Below are positions 16,444 through 25,835 of a stretch of 64,000 nucleotides of DNA, one piece after another. Position 1 is the stretch's first letter; the number at the start of each line of letters is the position of its first letter. Source of the stretch: Naumannella halotolerans (lineage in GTDB: Bacteria > Actinomycetota > Actinomycetes > Propionibacteriales > Propionibacteriaceae); assembly GCF_004364645.1 (NCBI RefSeq), contig NZ_SOAW01000001.1, positions 124,001 through 188,000 on the forward strand. Direction: 5' to 3'. The position numbers were made by a program, and so were the translations under genes. Under the pieces are notes generated by a model that had not been told where the DNA came from, did no database searches, and worked only from the letters and a program-made list of their open reading frames with translations.

Positions 16444-17052
16444 ATGAGTCGGCAGGAGGACCTGGACACGGCACTGGCCGGTACGGCGCCACAGGTCGCG
16501 CCGCGGCTGCTCGGCAGTGTGCTGCACCATGATCACGTGGCGGTGAGGATCACCGAGGTCGAGGCCTATGCCGGGCCCGACGACCCCGCCTCCCACGCCT
16601 GGCGCGGGGAGACTGCGCGGAACCGGACGATGTTCGGGCCGCGAGGCCATCTCTACGTGTACAGCATGCACGGACACCACTGCTGCAATGTGGTCTGTGC
16701 CGATCCGGGTACGCCGACCGGTCTGCTGATCAGGGCAGGTGAGGTGGTGGCCGGGGTGGATCTGGCCCGGGAGCGCCGCGCGGCCCATCGGCGTACCGCG
16801 ATCCCCGAGCACCAGCTCGCACGGGGCCCGGGGAACCTCACCCGCTGCCTGGGGATCACCCGCAGTGACGATGGCACCGACCTGCGCAACCACTGCGGTC
16901 CCTGGCTGGAACTTCGCCCGCCCCTGCCCCTGGCCGAGGTACGTTCAGGGCCGCGGGTGGGAGTGCCGCGAGCTGTCGACGTCGCCTGGCGATTCTGGAT
17001 CGCCGGCGACCCGAGCGTCTCCAGCTTCCGCCCCGCCCGCAGCTCCCGCTGA
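16444..17052 (+). CDS. DNA-3-methyladenine glycosylase (AAG/Mpg family)
   Basis: 202 residues, the normal size for bacterial AAG-type glycosylases, which excise alkylated purines in base excision repair. Motifs present: APRLLGSVLHH, the catalytic segment ITEVEAYAGPDDPASHAWRG (catalytic Glu and the flipped-base pocket), TARNRTMFGPRGHLYVYSMHGHHCCNVVC, and the C-terminal GPGNLTRCLGIT. It begins 10 nt after the metallopeptidase stop and could be co-transcribed. The C-terminal RFWIAGDPSVSS is also typical. No sign of truncation. Confidence 0.92.
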   Translation: MSRQEDLDTALAGTAPQVAPRLLGSVLHHDHVAVRITEVEAYAGPDDPASHAWRGETARNRTMFGPRGHLYVYSMHGHHCCNVVCADPGTPTGLLIRAGEVVAGVDLARERRAAHRRTAIPEHQLARGPGNLTRCLGITRSDDGTDLRNHCGPWLELRPPLPLAEVRSGPRVGVPRAVDVAWRFWIAGDPSVSSFRPARSSR

Positions 17053-17195
17053 CCCCGCTCGGCAGCTCCCGCCCGAACAGTTCTGCATTCAACAGGACAG
17101 AACGGCAACGGGTCGATATCCTCCCTATCGATTGCTGCGTCGGGCAGTCGGGGCCACCCGGTGCACCACGCTGCACGGGGGCCATAGGGGATGCA

Positions 17196-19408
17196 GTGAC
17201 ACAATTCGACAGCGCTGGTGTATGCCCGGATGCGGGCCGAGCGCCGCGGCGGGCGGCAGTTTCCGCACGAGGACTGAGCGGACTGGCGGGGGCCGTGGTG
17301 GGCTCGTTGGTGCTCGGGATCGGGGGACTGCTGTCCCCGGTGACCGAGGCCCACGCCGAGGTCCTGGAGCCCGAGCTCATCGCCACCACCGTGGTCAGCG
17401 GGGTACAGGCGCCGGCCAACTTCGAGATCGACGACGACGGCAACATCTTCCTCGCCCAGCGCCATGGTGTGGTGCTGCGTTACACCGGTGAGGGCGACAC
17501 CTCACCCGAGACCGTGATCGACCTGCGCGAGGAGGTCTATCGGCAAGGCGATCGTGGACTGCTGGGCCTGGCCCTGGACCCGGACTTCGCCGACGGCAGC
17601 CCCTACCTGTACCTGCTCTACACCCAGGACAAGGACCCCTTCGGCACCGATCAGGTGCCGCGCTGGGGCGGGGAGGAACTGACCGACCCGTGTCCGGATC
17701 CGCCGGGGGCCAACGGTGACGGCTGCACCGCCACCGGTCAACTGGTCCGTTACACCGTCGGCGAGGACGGCACCGCCGACCCGGGATCGGCAGTGGTCCT
17801 GCTCGACGGATCGAACCGGACCGAGGGCGGCTGGTGCTCCCAGTTCCCCTCGCACGCCACCTCGACCCTTGCCTTCGGCCCGGACGGAATGCTCTACGTC
17901 GGCCACGGCGACGGAGCCAACTACAACACCGCCGACTGGGGCCAGTTGGGTGGGACCCAGCCGAACACCCCGACCCCGGTGAACTCGTGCAACGACGGGC
18001 CGGGGGAGCGGGGAACCACGCCGGACCGGGCGGACTCGGCCGGTGGTGCCCTGCGATCACAGTCGGTACGCGCGGCGACCGAAGACGGTTACGTCAGCTG
18101 GGACGGGGCCATCCTGCGGATCGATCCCGAGACCGGTGAAGCGGCGGCGGACAACCCGCTGGTGGCAGTGCGCTGACTGCGCCGTTCTACGGCTGGCGGC
18201 ACTCCGATGCCTACCTCGAGGGCTGTCGCGCGACCGGCGCCTCGTCGGCCAACGGCGGCACCTTCGTCACCGATGAGGACTGGCCGGAGCACCTGCAGGG
18301 TGCCCTGGTCTTCGCCGACATGGGTCGCGGTTGTGTGATCGCCATGCAGCTCGGCGCCGACGGCGAACCTGATCCGTCCACCGTCGAGGTGCTGGTCAGT
18401 GGGGTACGGGCGACCGCGATCCATTCCGGTCCCGACGGTGACCTGTACTTCACCGACTCTGCCAACAACTCCCTGGTCCGGCTCTCGCCGACACCGACGG
18501 CTCCGGAGGTGGAGGTCGCGGTGACGCCGCAGGACTGGGCGGTCGGTGACGAGCTCAGCTTCGCCGCCGAGGGACTCACCGGTGACGGCGACGCGCTGCC
18601 CGAGTCGGCCTACGACTGGCAGGTCGAACTGGTCCAGTGCACCGACGAGGCAGCCACCGACTGTTCGACCTCGGAGGCGACCGGGGTGGAGATCGACGGT
18701 CCGGTGGCCACGGTCGAGGGCCCGGATGTGCCCTACTACGCCTATCTGCAGGCCACGGTGACGGTCACCGACGAGGGTCTGAGCACCAGCGACTCGGTCG
18801 AGGCACATCCGCGGGTGAGCACGGTCAGCCTGACCACCGATCCCGCCGGGATCGAGGTCAGTCTGGGCGACACCTCGGGCGCGGCACCGCAGTCGGCGCG
18901 CTACCTGGAGAACGGGACCGTGAACCTCTCGGTGCCGCAGGAGGCGAGCGTCGACGACGCCGATCACGAGTTCAGCGGTTGGTCCGACGGCGACCAGGCG
19001 GGAACCGAGCGTACCGAGCAGGCGCCGGCCGGCGACAGCGAGTACACCGCCGTCTACACCGAGGTCCCGCCGCCGCTGGAGACCACCGTGACCGAGGTCG
19101 AGGTGAACCCGACCTCGATCCGGATGCCGTTCTGGTCCGCCCGGCTGGTGGTCGTCGAGGCCCGGGTGCAGAGCACCCAGCCGGTGGACCGGGTGACCAC
19201 GGTGCTGAGCTCCAACCGCGGGCAACGCAGTATCAGCATGGGCCGCATCTCCGGCAGCAACACCGACCGGGTCTACCGCAGTTACGTCGTGATCTCCGGA
19301 ACCGGGGCCAGCGTCCGCCACACCGAGGTGACGGCTCTCAGTGGAGGTCAGACGGTACGGACGGCTGGTCCCGACATCCGGGTCAGTACCTGCCTGCTGT
19401 TCTGCTGA
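17196..19408 (+). pseudogene. Secreted PQQ-type sugar dehydrogenase-like gene broken by an internal deletion/frameshift
   Basis: The first frame (17196-18176) encodes a signal peptide ending near TEAHA, then a beta-propeller start: VSGVQAPANFEIDDDGNIFLAQRHG, GLLGLALDPDFADG and WDGAILRIDPETGEAAADNPL, where it stops. The next frame, open from about 18173 to 19408, resumes with LTAPFYGW and continues GALVFADMGRGCVIAM, GPDGDLYFTDSANNSLVRL. The family normally has some 70 residues between these points (the LRNPFR...GDVGW section), and they are missing. The C-terminal part holds a PKD-like segment (about 18500-18830), an FSGWSDGD repeat-type module and a final domain with SNRGQRSISMG. One ancestral gene with a deletion causing a frameshift explains both frames. 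An assembly error remains possible. Confidence 0.75.
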
Positions 19409-19447
19409 GCACCGACCGCGTCGCCCGGCCGGGTCTAGGCTGCCCCC

Positions 19448-19966
19448 ATGAGTTCTGAGCACGGACGGGCCCCGAAGGGTTTCGGCGATCTGCTGCAGGC
19501 CAATGCCGACTACGCCGCGCATTTCGATCTGCACGGTTTCGACGGTGTGGCCAATGCGGGGGTGGCGATGGTCACCTGCATGGACAGCCGGATCGATCCG
19601 CTGACCATGATCGGCCTGCGGGCGGGCGATGCGAAGATCCTGCGGAACCCGGGTGGCCGGGTGACCGATGCCATCCTGGCCGGAGTGGTGCTGGCGGTGA
19701 ACCTGCTCGGGGTCGACCGGGTGCTGGTGGTGCAGCACACCCGGTGCGCGGTGGCCAGCGCCAGTGAGGAGGAGTTCCACCGCCGACTGACCGAGAGCAC
19801 CGGGATCGACTCCAGCTGGATGACGGTGCCGGTGGTCACCGATCCGGAGCGAACCCTGCGCGATGACGTCACCCGGGTGCGTACCCACCCCCTGGTCCCC
19901 GCGGGGGTGCAGACCGGTGGGTTCGTCTACGACGTCGACACCGGTCGGCTGAACCAGTTGGTCTGA
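19448..19966 (+). CDS. Beta-class carbonic anhydrase
   Basis: 172-residue beta-carbonic anhydrase of the short actinobacterial type, interconverting CO2 and bicarbonate in the cytoplasm. Zinc ligands and the catalytic dyad are visible: Cys44, Asp46 and Arg48 in VTCMDSRID, then His97 and Cys100 in VVQHTRCAV. RNPGGRVTDA is the conserved substrate loop, and the C-terminal GGFVYDVDTGRL is typical. The mRNA is probably leaderless: TAGGCT (19436-19441) ends exactly 6 nt before the ATG, and no ribosome binding site is present. A strong hairpin terminator follows. Confidence 0.9.
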   Translation: MSSEHGRAPKGFGDLLQANADYAAHFDLHGFDGVANAGVAMVTCMDSRIDPLTMIGLRAGDAKILRNPGGRVTDAILAGVVLAVNLLGVDRVLVVQHTRCAVASASEEEFHRRLTESTGIDSSWMTVPVVTDPERTLRDDVTRVRTHPLVPAGVQTGGFVYDVDTGRLNQLV

Positions 19967-20038
19967 CTGACCTGATCCGGCCTGTGCTGATCTGACCTGG
20001 GCTGATCAGACCCAGGCCGGAGCAGGCTGCTCACCGCC

Positions 20039-20074
20039 GAACGGCTCGCCCCCCTCGCAGGGGGCGAGCCGTTC
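20039..20074. terminator. Bidirectional terminator between the carbonic anhydrase and RND genes
   Basis: A perfect 15-bp stem, GAACGGCTCGCCCCC (20039-20053) with 20060-20074, loop CTCGCA, followed on the + strand by GGGTTT. A weaker hairpin with CCTGGG/CCCAGG arms lies just upstream. The convergent RND gene stops at 20088, so both genes can use it. Confidence 0.85.
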
Positions 20075-20087
20075 GGGTTTCTGCAGG

Positions 20088-23000
20088 TCAGCCCTTGGCC
20101 GGTGCGGTACCCGGGCCGTCGTCGAACAACTCGCCCAGGCTGTGCGTCGGCTGGTCCTCCTCCGGGCGCTGCCGGGGCAGGGTCTGGCCCCGGTTGCGAC
20201 GCTCCCTGAACGCCTCCAGCAGGTGGTACAGCACCGGCACCACGATCAACGTCAGCAGGGTGGAGCTGATCATGCCGCCGATCACCACCACCGACAGCGG
20301 ACGGGAGATGAACACACCGCCACCGGTGAGCCCGAGGAACATCGGGATCAGCGCACAGATGGTCGCCGCTGCCGTCATCAGGATCGGTCGCAGACGTAAC
20401 CGGGCACCCTGGATCACCGCATCGTCGACCGATGCCCCCTGCGCCCGATACTTGTTGATCAGGTCGATCAACACGATCGCATTCGTCACCACCACTCCGA
20501 TCAACATCAGCAAGCCGATCATGGCGGCGATGTCCAGTGAGGTCTGGGTGATCAACAACAAGGCGATCGCACCGGTGGCGGCGAAGGGGATGGAGACCAG
20601 CAGGATCAACGGCTGCAGCAGCGACTTGAAGGTCGCGACCATGATGATGTACACCATCGCGATCGCCACCAGCATGGCGATCCCGAGCTGGTTGAACGAC
20701 TCCGCCTGGTCCTGGGCCACACCACCGATACTGGCGGTCACACCGTCGGGCAGCTCGACCGAATCCAGACCGGTGGTCAGCGCGGCGGTGATCGTCCCCA
20801 GGTCGCTGCCGGTGGGCAGACCGCTGACGGTCACCGACCGGCGGCTGTCGATCCGGGTGATCTCGGCCTGGGAGCTGACCTCCTCCACCTCGGCGACGTC
20901 CTTCACCTGGATCGGGTCACCGGTGATGTCGGCGAGATCCTCCGAACGCTGGGTCAGTTCCTCCTGCAGGTCGGTCGCCGCCGCGGACTCCGCGCGCTGT
21001 TCGCGTGCCTCGGCCAGCTGGTCGTCCAGTTCATCGCGCTGTTCGCGCAACTGGGCCAGCTGTTCCTCCAGGGCCTCGACCTGTGCATCGGCCTGGGCCT
21101 GCGCTTCGACCTGGGCCTGGGCCTGCGCTTCGGCCTGGGCCCGGGCAGCCTCCTCGACGGCCTCGATGGCCTCCTCCGGAGAGGTCGGCAGTTGCCCACC
21201 GCCACCGGTGCCCGTACCGGCCGACGCCTGGGACGCGGCGGTACGTGCTTCGTCGATCTGGCTGATCATCTCATCGATCTGGTCGTCCATCTCGGCCTGC
21301 TGGTCGATCAGCGCCTGCTCCTGCTCATCGGCCTGACGCTCGGTCTCGGCGGCCTGCCGGTCCGCTTCGGCCTCCTGCTGTTCGGTGATGTCGTCCTGTT
21401 CGGCCTGCTGGGCATCGGCCGTCTGCTTCTGGGTGACCGGGAGCTCCAGATCCTCGAGCTGCTGCTTGGTGGTGATCGGGTCACCGGAGCGCAGGATCAC
21501 ATCCTGCTCACCCTCGTTGACCTGCATCTGCCCCAACGTGGTGCCACCGATCGCCTCGGCGATCGCCGGCCCGACGGTGCCCTGGCTCATGCCGTACCCG
21601 GCGGCGGCGTCCTCGTCCACATTCACCTGCAGGATCTGGGTCTGCTCGGCCAGGTCGCTGCTGACCTGGGTCAACCCGTCGAGGCCCTTCATCAGATCCT
21701 CGATCTGTCGGGTCCCCTCGGCCAGTGCCTCGGGATCGGCGCCGGTCACCTGCACCGACAGTTCCTGGGAGGTGGTGCTGCCGGTGCCGTTGACGGTGAT
21801 CTCACCGGCATCGGGGATCGCTGTCAGCTCCTCGCGTACCTGATTGGTGACCGCGGTCGTGTCGGCATCCTCGTTCAAGGTGACCGAATAGGTGACCATG
21901 TTCGCGCCACCGCCACCGCTCAGCAGGTCGACCTCGCCGGTGTTGCCGGTGATCGAGGTGGAGTAGGTCTCCACCTCCGGGTTCGCGTTCAAGGCCTCCT
22001 CGACCGGCAGCGACTTCGCGTCGGTCTCCTCCATATCGGTACCCGCAGGCAGTTCCTGGGTGATGCTGAGGGTGTTCTCCCCGGTGCTGCCCAGGTAGTC
22101 GGTACGCAGGAACGGTGTCAGACCGATGGTCAGGATGAAGATCAACACCGCGGCGATCGAGGTGACGATCGGGTGCCGCAGGGTCCAGCGAAGGATCGGC
22201 AGGTAGCCGCGCTGCAGGGCGGTCTCCCGGGATTCGTTGGCATCATGGTCGTCGGCCAGGGAGTTTCCGGTCGGGTACTTCGACCGCAGTTTGGCCACCG
22301 AGGCGTTGATGTAGGCCTCGGAGCTGCCCTTGGCCTGGAGTTTCTCGACCAGCGCGGTCTGCTTGGCGGCCAGTTTCGTCTCGATCTTCTCGGTGTCGGC
22401 CCGCTGCCGTTCCTCGGCCTTGGCGATCCGGCGTTCGGCGCGGGCTTCGCGCTTGGCAGCCTTCGCGTCGAACCGTTCGAGCTGGGCCTGGCGACGGCGA
22501 GCCTTGGTCGGGCCCATCAGCTCGAGCTCGTCGGCGGTCGGCTCGGCCGGTCGGGTGGCCGGTCGCATGAACCAGTAGGCGAGCACCGGAACGATGGTCA
22601 GCGCGACGATCAGGGACGCGATCAGGGCGATCGCCGCGGTCAGTGCGAAGGGGCGAAACAGCTCGCCGATCACTCCACCGACCACGGCCACCGGCAGGAA
22701 CACGGCTGCGGTGACGAAGGTCGATGCGCCGATCGCGCCGGCCACTTCACCGACCGCCTTGACGATCATGGGTACGCCGAACTCCTCACCGGCGTCGCGA
22801 TGTCTCTCGATGTTCTCGATCACCACGATCGAGTCGTCCACCACTCGGCCGATCGAGATCGTCAGCGCCGCCAGGGTGAACAGGTTCAGGGTGAAACCGC
22901 CGACGTACAGCGCGATCAGCGCCATCAACAAGGACAGCGGGATCGACAAGGCGCTGATGATCGTCGGCCGGACGGCGAGGATGAACACGAGGATCACCAG

Positions 23001-24029
23001 CACCGCCATCACCAGGCCCAGGGCGCCCTCGGTCGCCAGGTCCTTGATCGAGTCCTCGATGTAGGGGGCCTGGTCGAACATGATGGTGAACTCGACCGGG
23101 GCGGAGAGCTGTTCGCTCAATCCGGGCAGGGCGTCCTTGACGGCATTGGCCACCTCGACGGTGTTGCCGTCGGTGGTCTTGGTCACCTGCAGACCCAGGG
23201 CGGGTTCCCCGTTGACCCGGAAGATCGAGTTCTCCTCGGTGGCCACGTCCTCGACGTCGGCGACATCCTTCAACTGGACCGGGTCCTCGGTGCCCTGCAA
23301 CCACAGGTCGCGTACCTCATCGACACTGGTGAGGGTCTTGCCGATCTGCACATTGACCTGTCTGCCGGCATCGTCCAGCTGCCCGCCGGGGATCTGCGCA
23401 CCGTAGGCGGCGAAGACCTCCTGGATCTGACTCGGGTCGACCTTCTTCTCGTCCAGGTCGTCCTGCCGCAGGGTGATCACCACCTCCTTCACGGTCTGGC
23501 CGGTGACCTGGGACGAACCCACCCCGGAAATTTGGTTCAGCGCCGGTACGACGATCTCGTCGAGCTCCTCGGCGAGCTGATCGGTGTCCATGTCCGAGGA
23601 CACGCCGTACTGCAGGACCGGCAGCGCGTTCAGATCCACGGTGGTGACCTGCGGGTCGACATTCTCCGGCAGCGTCGAGCGGATCTGGTCGATCGCCCCT
23701 TGGAGGTCGTTGCGCATCGCGGTGCCATCGACCCCGAACTCCCATTCCACCTGCACCATCGACGAACCGCTGTTCGAGGTCGAGGTCACGGTGGTCACGT
23801 TGCTGACCCCGCGTACCGCCGTCTCCAGGGGTTCGCTGACATCACGTTCGACCACTTCGGGCGACGCGCCCTGGTACTGGGCGGAGATGAATGCTGCCGG
23901 GTAGTTGATGTTCGGCTGCAGTTCCTGCCGCAGGTTCGCGGCGGAGAAGAGCCCGACACCGACGATCGTCAGGCAGAGCAGGACGATCACAGCACGGTTG
24001 GCGAGGCTGAGCCGGGTCAGTTGGCGCAC
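20088..24029 (-). CDS. RND-family exporter with large cytoplasmic and extracellular insertions
   Basis: 1313-residue efflux protein of the AcrB/SwrC (HAE) type with about 12 membrane segments. TM1 starts at LANRAVIVLLCLTIVGVGLF; the TM4 region has ISIGRVVDDSIVVIENIERHR, with the proton-relay aspartates. Two insertions stand out. After TM6, about residues 495-605 are highly charged Lys/Arg/Glu/Ala helix (KAAKREARAERRIAKAEE). In the second external loop, about residues 875-1035 are Gln/Glu/Ala-rich coiled coil in two arms separated by a Gly-rich linker. GTG at 24029 is chosen: AAAGGA is 5 nt upstream and homology starts at VRQLTRLSL. An 18-bp palindrome lies about 90 nt upstream. Substrate unknown; no membrane-fusion partner is adjacent. 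Confidence 0.88.
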   Translation of the reverse strand: MRQLTRLSLANRAVIVLLCLTIVGVGLFSAANLRQELQPNINYPAAFISAQYQGASPEVVERDVSEPLETAVRGVSNVTTVTSTSNSGSSMVQVEWEFGVDGTAMRNDLQGAIDQIRSTLPENVDPQVTTVDLNALPVLQYGVSSDMDTDQLAEELDEIVVPALNQISGVGSSQVTGQTVKEVVITLRQDDLDEKKVDPSQIQEVFAAYGAQIPGGQLDDAGRQVNVQIGKTLTSVDEVRDLWLQGTEDPVQLKDVADVEDVATEENSIFRVNGEPALGLQVTKTTDGNTVEVANAVKDALPGLSEQLSAPVEFTIMFDQAPYIEDSIKDLATEGALGLVMAVLVILVFILAVRPTIISALSIPLSLLMALIALYVGGFTLNLFTLAALTISIGRVVDDSIVVIENIERHRDAGEEFGVPMIVKAVGEVAGAIGASTFVTAAVFLPVAVVGGVIGELFRPFALTAAIALIASLIVALTIVPVLAYWFMRPATRPAEPTADELELMGPTKARRRQAQLERFDAKAAKREARAERRIAKAEERQRADTEKIETKLAAKQTALVEKLQAKGSSEAYINASVAKLRSKYPTGNSLADDHDANESRETALQRGYLPILRWTLRHPIVTSIAAVLIFILTIGLTPFLRTDYLGSTGENTLSITQELPAGTDMEETDAKSLPVEEALNANPEVETYSTSITGNTGEVDLLSGGGGANMVTYSVTLNEDADTTAVTNQVREELTAIPDAGEITVNGTGSTTSQELSVQVTGADPEALAEGTRQIEDLMKGLDGLTQVSSDLAEQTQILQVNVDEDAAAGYGMSQGTVGPAIAEAIGGTTLGQMQVNEGEQDVILRSGDPITTKQQLEDLELPVTQKQTADAQQAEQDDITEQQEAEADRQAAETERQADEQEQALIDQQAEMDDQIDEMISQIDEARTAASQASAGTGTGGGGQLPTSPEEAIEAVEEAARAQAEAQAQAQVEAQAQADAQVEALEEQLAQLREQRDELDDQLAEAREQRAESAAATDLQEELTQRSEDLADITGDPIQVKDVAEVEEVSSQAEITRIDSRRSVTVSGLPTGSDLGTITAALTTGLDSVELPDGVTASIGGVAQDQAESFNQLGIAMLVAIAMVYIIMVATFKSLLQPLILLVSIPFAATGAIALLLITQTSLDIAAMIGLLMLIGVVVTNAIVLIDLINKYRAQGASVDDAVIQGARLRLRPILMTAAATICALIPMFLGLTGGGVFISRPLSVVVIGGMISSTLLTLIVVPVLYHLLEAFRERRNRGQTLPRQRPEEDQPTHSLGELFDDGPGTAPAKG

Positions 24030-24425
24030 GGGATTCCTTTGCGGGAAGCGGGGGTTGGCACGGCGTGGGCTGCACCGTCCACACCTGTTCGATTCTGGTC
24101 GATCCGGTGACACCCGGCATCAGTCGGACGACTGATATCCGCCTCAGGGTTTACCCCCAGCGGTTGCACAGCTCGGGTTGTCCGCAGACGCCACCGGTCG
24201 ATCACCGAACCATCCTCCACCCGCTGTGCTGCCGGCGGGCGTGGGGTGCTCAACGATCTGCGTGAGCCACTCCTGCAGGCGGTGGTGACGAATGTCATGA
24301 CCGGTCCCCGGCAGTGGGCAGGAGTGAGGGCTGGACGAGACATCCCCCCAGTTGTGCCAGCCTGCCGCTACGTCAGGTCAAGCCGACGAGCAGTGATCCG
24401 AACGGCGGTTCCCGCAGGTCGACGG
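24030..24425. other. Gene-free stretch with the RND promoter region
   Basis: 396 nt between the RND start and the end of msrA (both on the minus strand). Open frames here lack family-like sequence and ribosome binding sites. The only clear element is the 18-bp palindrome at 24119-24136. No terminator hairpin for another transcript was recognised with confidence. Confidence 0.5.
24119..24136. promoter_or_regulatory. Perfect 18-bp palindrome upstream of the RND gene
   Basis: ATCAGTCG-GA-CGACTGAT, 8-bp arms with a 2-nt centre, located 90 nt upstream of the exporter start on the minus strand. CAGTCGGACGACTG-type palindromes are typical TetR-family operators, but no TetR gene lies beside it, so the regulator would act from elsewhere. 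Confidence 0.55.
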
Positions 24426-25121
24426 TCAGTCCGCCGACGGCGGTACGATGTCGGTCTGTGCCGGCAGCTCGTCCTGGCGCAGCACGCCGATCGGGCAGCT
24501 GACACCGTTCGGGCCGTGATTGCAGTAGCCGCCCGGGTTCTTCAGCAGGTACTGCTGGTGGTAGTCCTCGGCGAAGTAGAACTCGTTCGCCGGCACGATC
24601 TCGGTGGTGATCTCACCGTGGCCGGCTGCGGTGAAGCGCTCCTGGTAGAGATCCAGGATCCGCTGCGCCTGCGCGGCCTGCTCCTCGGAGGTGGTGAGGA
24701 TGATCGAGCGGTACTGCGTACCCACGTCGTTGCCCTGGCGGAACCCCTGGGTCGGATCGTGGTTCTCGAAGAAGACCTTCAGCACCCCCGCCAGCCCCAC
24801 GGTCTGCGGGTCGTAGGCGACCTTCACCACCTCGGCCTGCCCGGTGCGTCCGCTGCACACCTCCTCGTAGGTCGGGTTCGGGGTGTAGCCGCCCTGATAG
24901 CCGGCCGCGGTGTTGGTCACCCCCTCGGTCTGCCAGAACAAGCGCTCGGCACCCCAGAAACAGCCCATGCCGAGACCGATCACCTGGGATCCTGCCGGCA
25001 CCTCGTCCAGGGCGATGCCGTAGTACAGGTGCTTCGGGATCGGCGACAGGACCGGGGTGTCGCGCCCCGGTAGTGCCTGCTCGGCGGTGACCATGGCGGG
25101 GGCGAAGTGGCGGAAGATCAT
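24426..25121 (-). CDS. msrA: Peptide methionine sulfoxide reductase A
   Basis: 231-residue MsrA that reduces methionine-S-sulfoxide in proteins. The catalytic Cys is in GLGMGCFWGAERLFW (Cys54), followed by TAAGYQGGYTPNPTYEEVCSG and FENHDPTQGFRQGNDVGTQYRS. The C-terminal NHGPNGVSCPIG holds recycling Cys residues. The N-terminal TAEQALPGRDTPV is the extension of the longer, E. coli-like subgroup. ATG at 25121 is preferred over an upstream in-frame GTG because it matches the family N-terminus. It is last of three closely spaced genes (MFS, ung, msrA) on this strand, 29 nt after ung. Confidence 0.95.
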   Translation of the reverse strand: MIFRHFAPAMVTAEQALPGRDTPVLSPIPKHLYYGIALDEVPAGSQVIGLGMGCFWGAERLFWQTEGVTNTAAGYQGGYTPNPTYEEVCSGRTGQAEVVKVAYDPQTVGLAGVLKVFFENHDPTQGFRQGNDVGTQYRSIILTTSEEQAAQAQRILDLYQERFTAAGHGEITTEIVPANEFYFAEDYHQQYLLKNPGGYCNHGPNGVSCPIGVLRQDELPAQTDIVPPSAD

Positions 25122-25150
25122 GGCCCCATTGTCCACCCGCGGTCAACGGC

Positions 25151-25834
25151 TCAGCGAGATCGGTCCAGCCGCCAGTCGATCGGCTGTCCGCCGGCCTCGG
25201 TGAGCAGGGCATCCACCCGGGAGAAGGGTCGGGACCCGAAGAAGCCGTGCCGGGCCGACAACGGCGAGGGGTGCGGGCTTTCCACGTACGGGGTGGAGCC
25301 GAGCACCGGGATCAGCGATTGCGCGTCGCGACCCCAGAGGATCGCCACCAAGGGCCCGCCGCGCTCGACCAGCGCCTCGATCGCGCACTGGGTGATCTCC
25401 TCCCAGCCCTTGCCCCGGTGCGAGGCCGGGGCGCCGGGGGCGACGGTCAGCACCCGGTTGAGCAACAGCACCCCCTGGTCGAACCACGGTGTCAGGTCCC
25501 CGCCGGCAGCCGGTGGGATGCCCAGGTCGTCCTGCAACTCGCGGTAGATATTGACCAGTGATTTCGGCAAAGGACGGACATCGGGGGCGACCGAGAAGCT
25601 CAACCCCACCGGATGTCCCGGGGTGGGGTACGGGTCCTGGCCGACGATCAGCACCCGTACCCGCTGCAACGGCAGGGTGAAGGCACGCAGCACGTTCTCC
25701 CCGGCCGGCAGATAGCCGCGGCCGGCAGCCAGTTCCCCGCGCAGGAACTCACCCATGGCGCTGATTCGTCCCGCCACCGGGGACAGTGCCTGCGCCCAGT
25801 CCGGGGCGATGATCTCGGACAACGGTTTCGGCAT
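25151..25834 (-). CDS. ung: Uracil-DNA glycosylase, family 1
   Basis: 227-residue enzyme that removes uracil from DNA. Motif A is [21 protein letters not shown], with the water-activating Asp67; the central LLLNRVLTV binds the base; motif B is [20 protein letters not shown] with the catalytic His. The start MPKPLSEI is chosen because the frame upstream is Pro-rich and lies in the MFS gene end. Its ATG is only 1 nt from the MFS stop, so expression is coupled with the transporter gene. It is complete and of normal length. Confidence 0.95.
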   Translation of the reverse strand: MPKPLSEIIAPDWAQALSPVAGRISAMGEFLRGELAAGRGYLPAGENVLRAFTLPLQRVRVLIVGQDPYPTPGHPVGLSFSVAPDVRPLPKSLVNIYRELQDDLGIPPAAGGDLTPWFDQGVLLLNRVLTVAPGAPASHRGKGWEEITQCAIEALVERGGPLVAILWGRDAQSLIPVLGSTPYVESPHPSPLSARHGFFGSRPFSRVDALLTEAGGQPIDWRLDRSR

Positions 25835-25835
25835 C

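Noticed and set aside
21192-24110. A 972-codon open frame on the strand opposite the RND exporter
   Set aside because: It mirrors the exporter codon for codon, has a Gly/Arg/Asp/His/Leu-rich composition and no recognisable domain; typical antisense shadow in GC-rich DNA.
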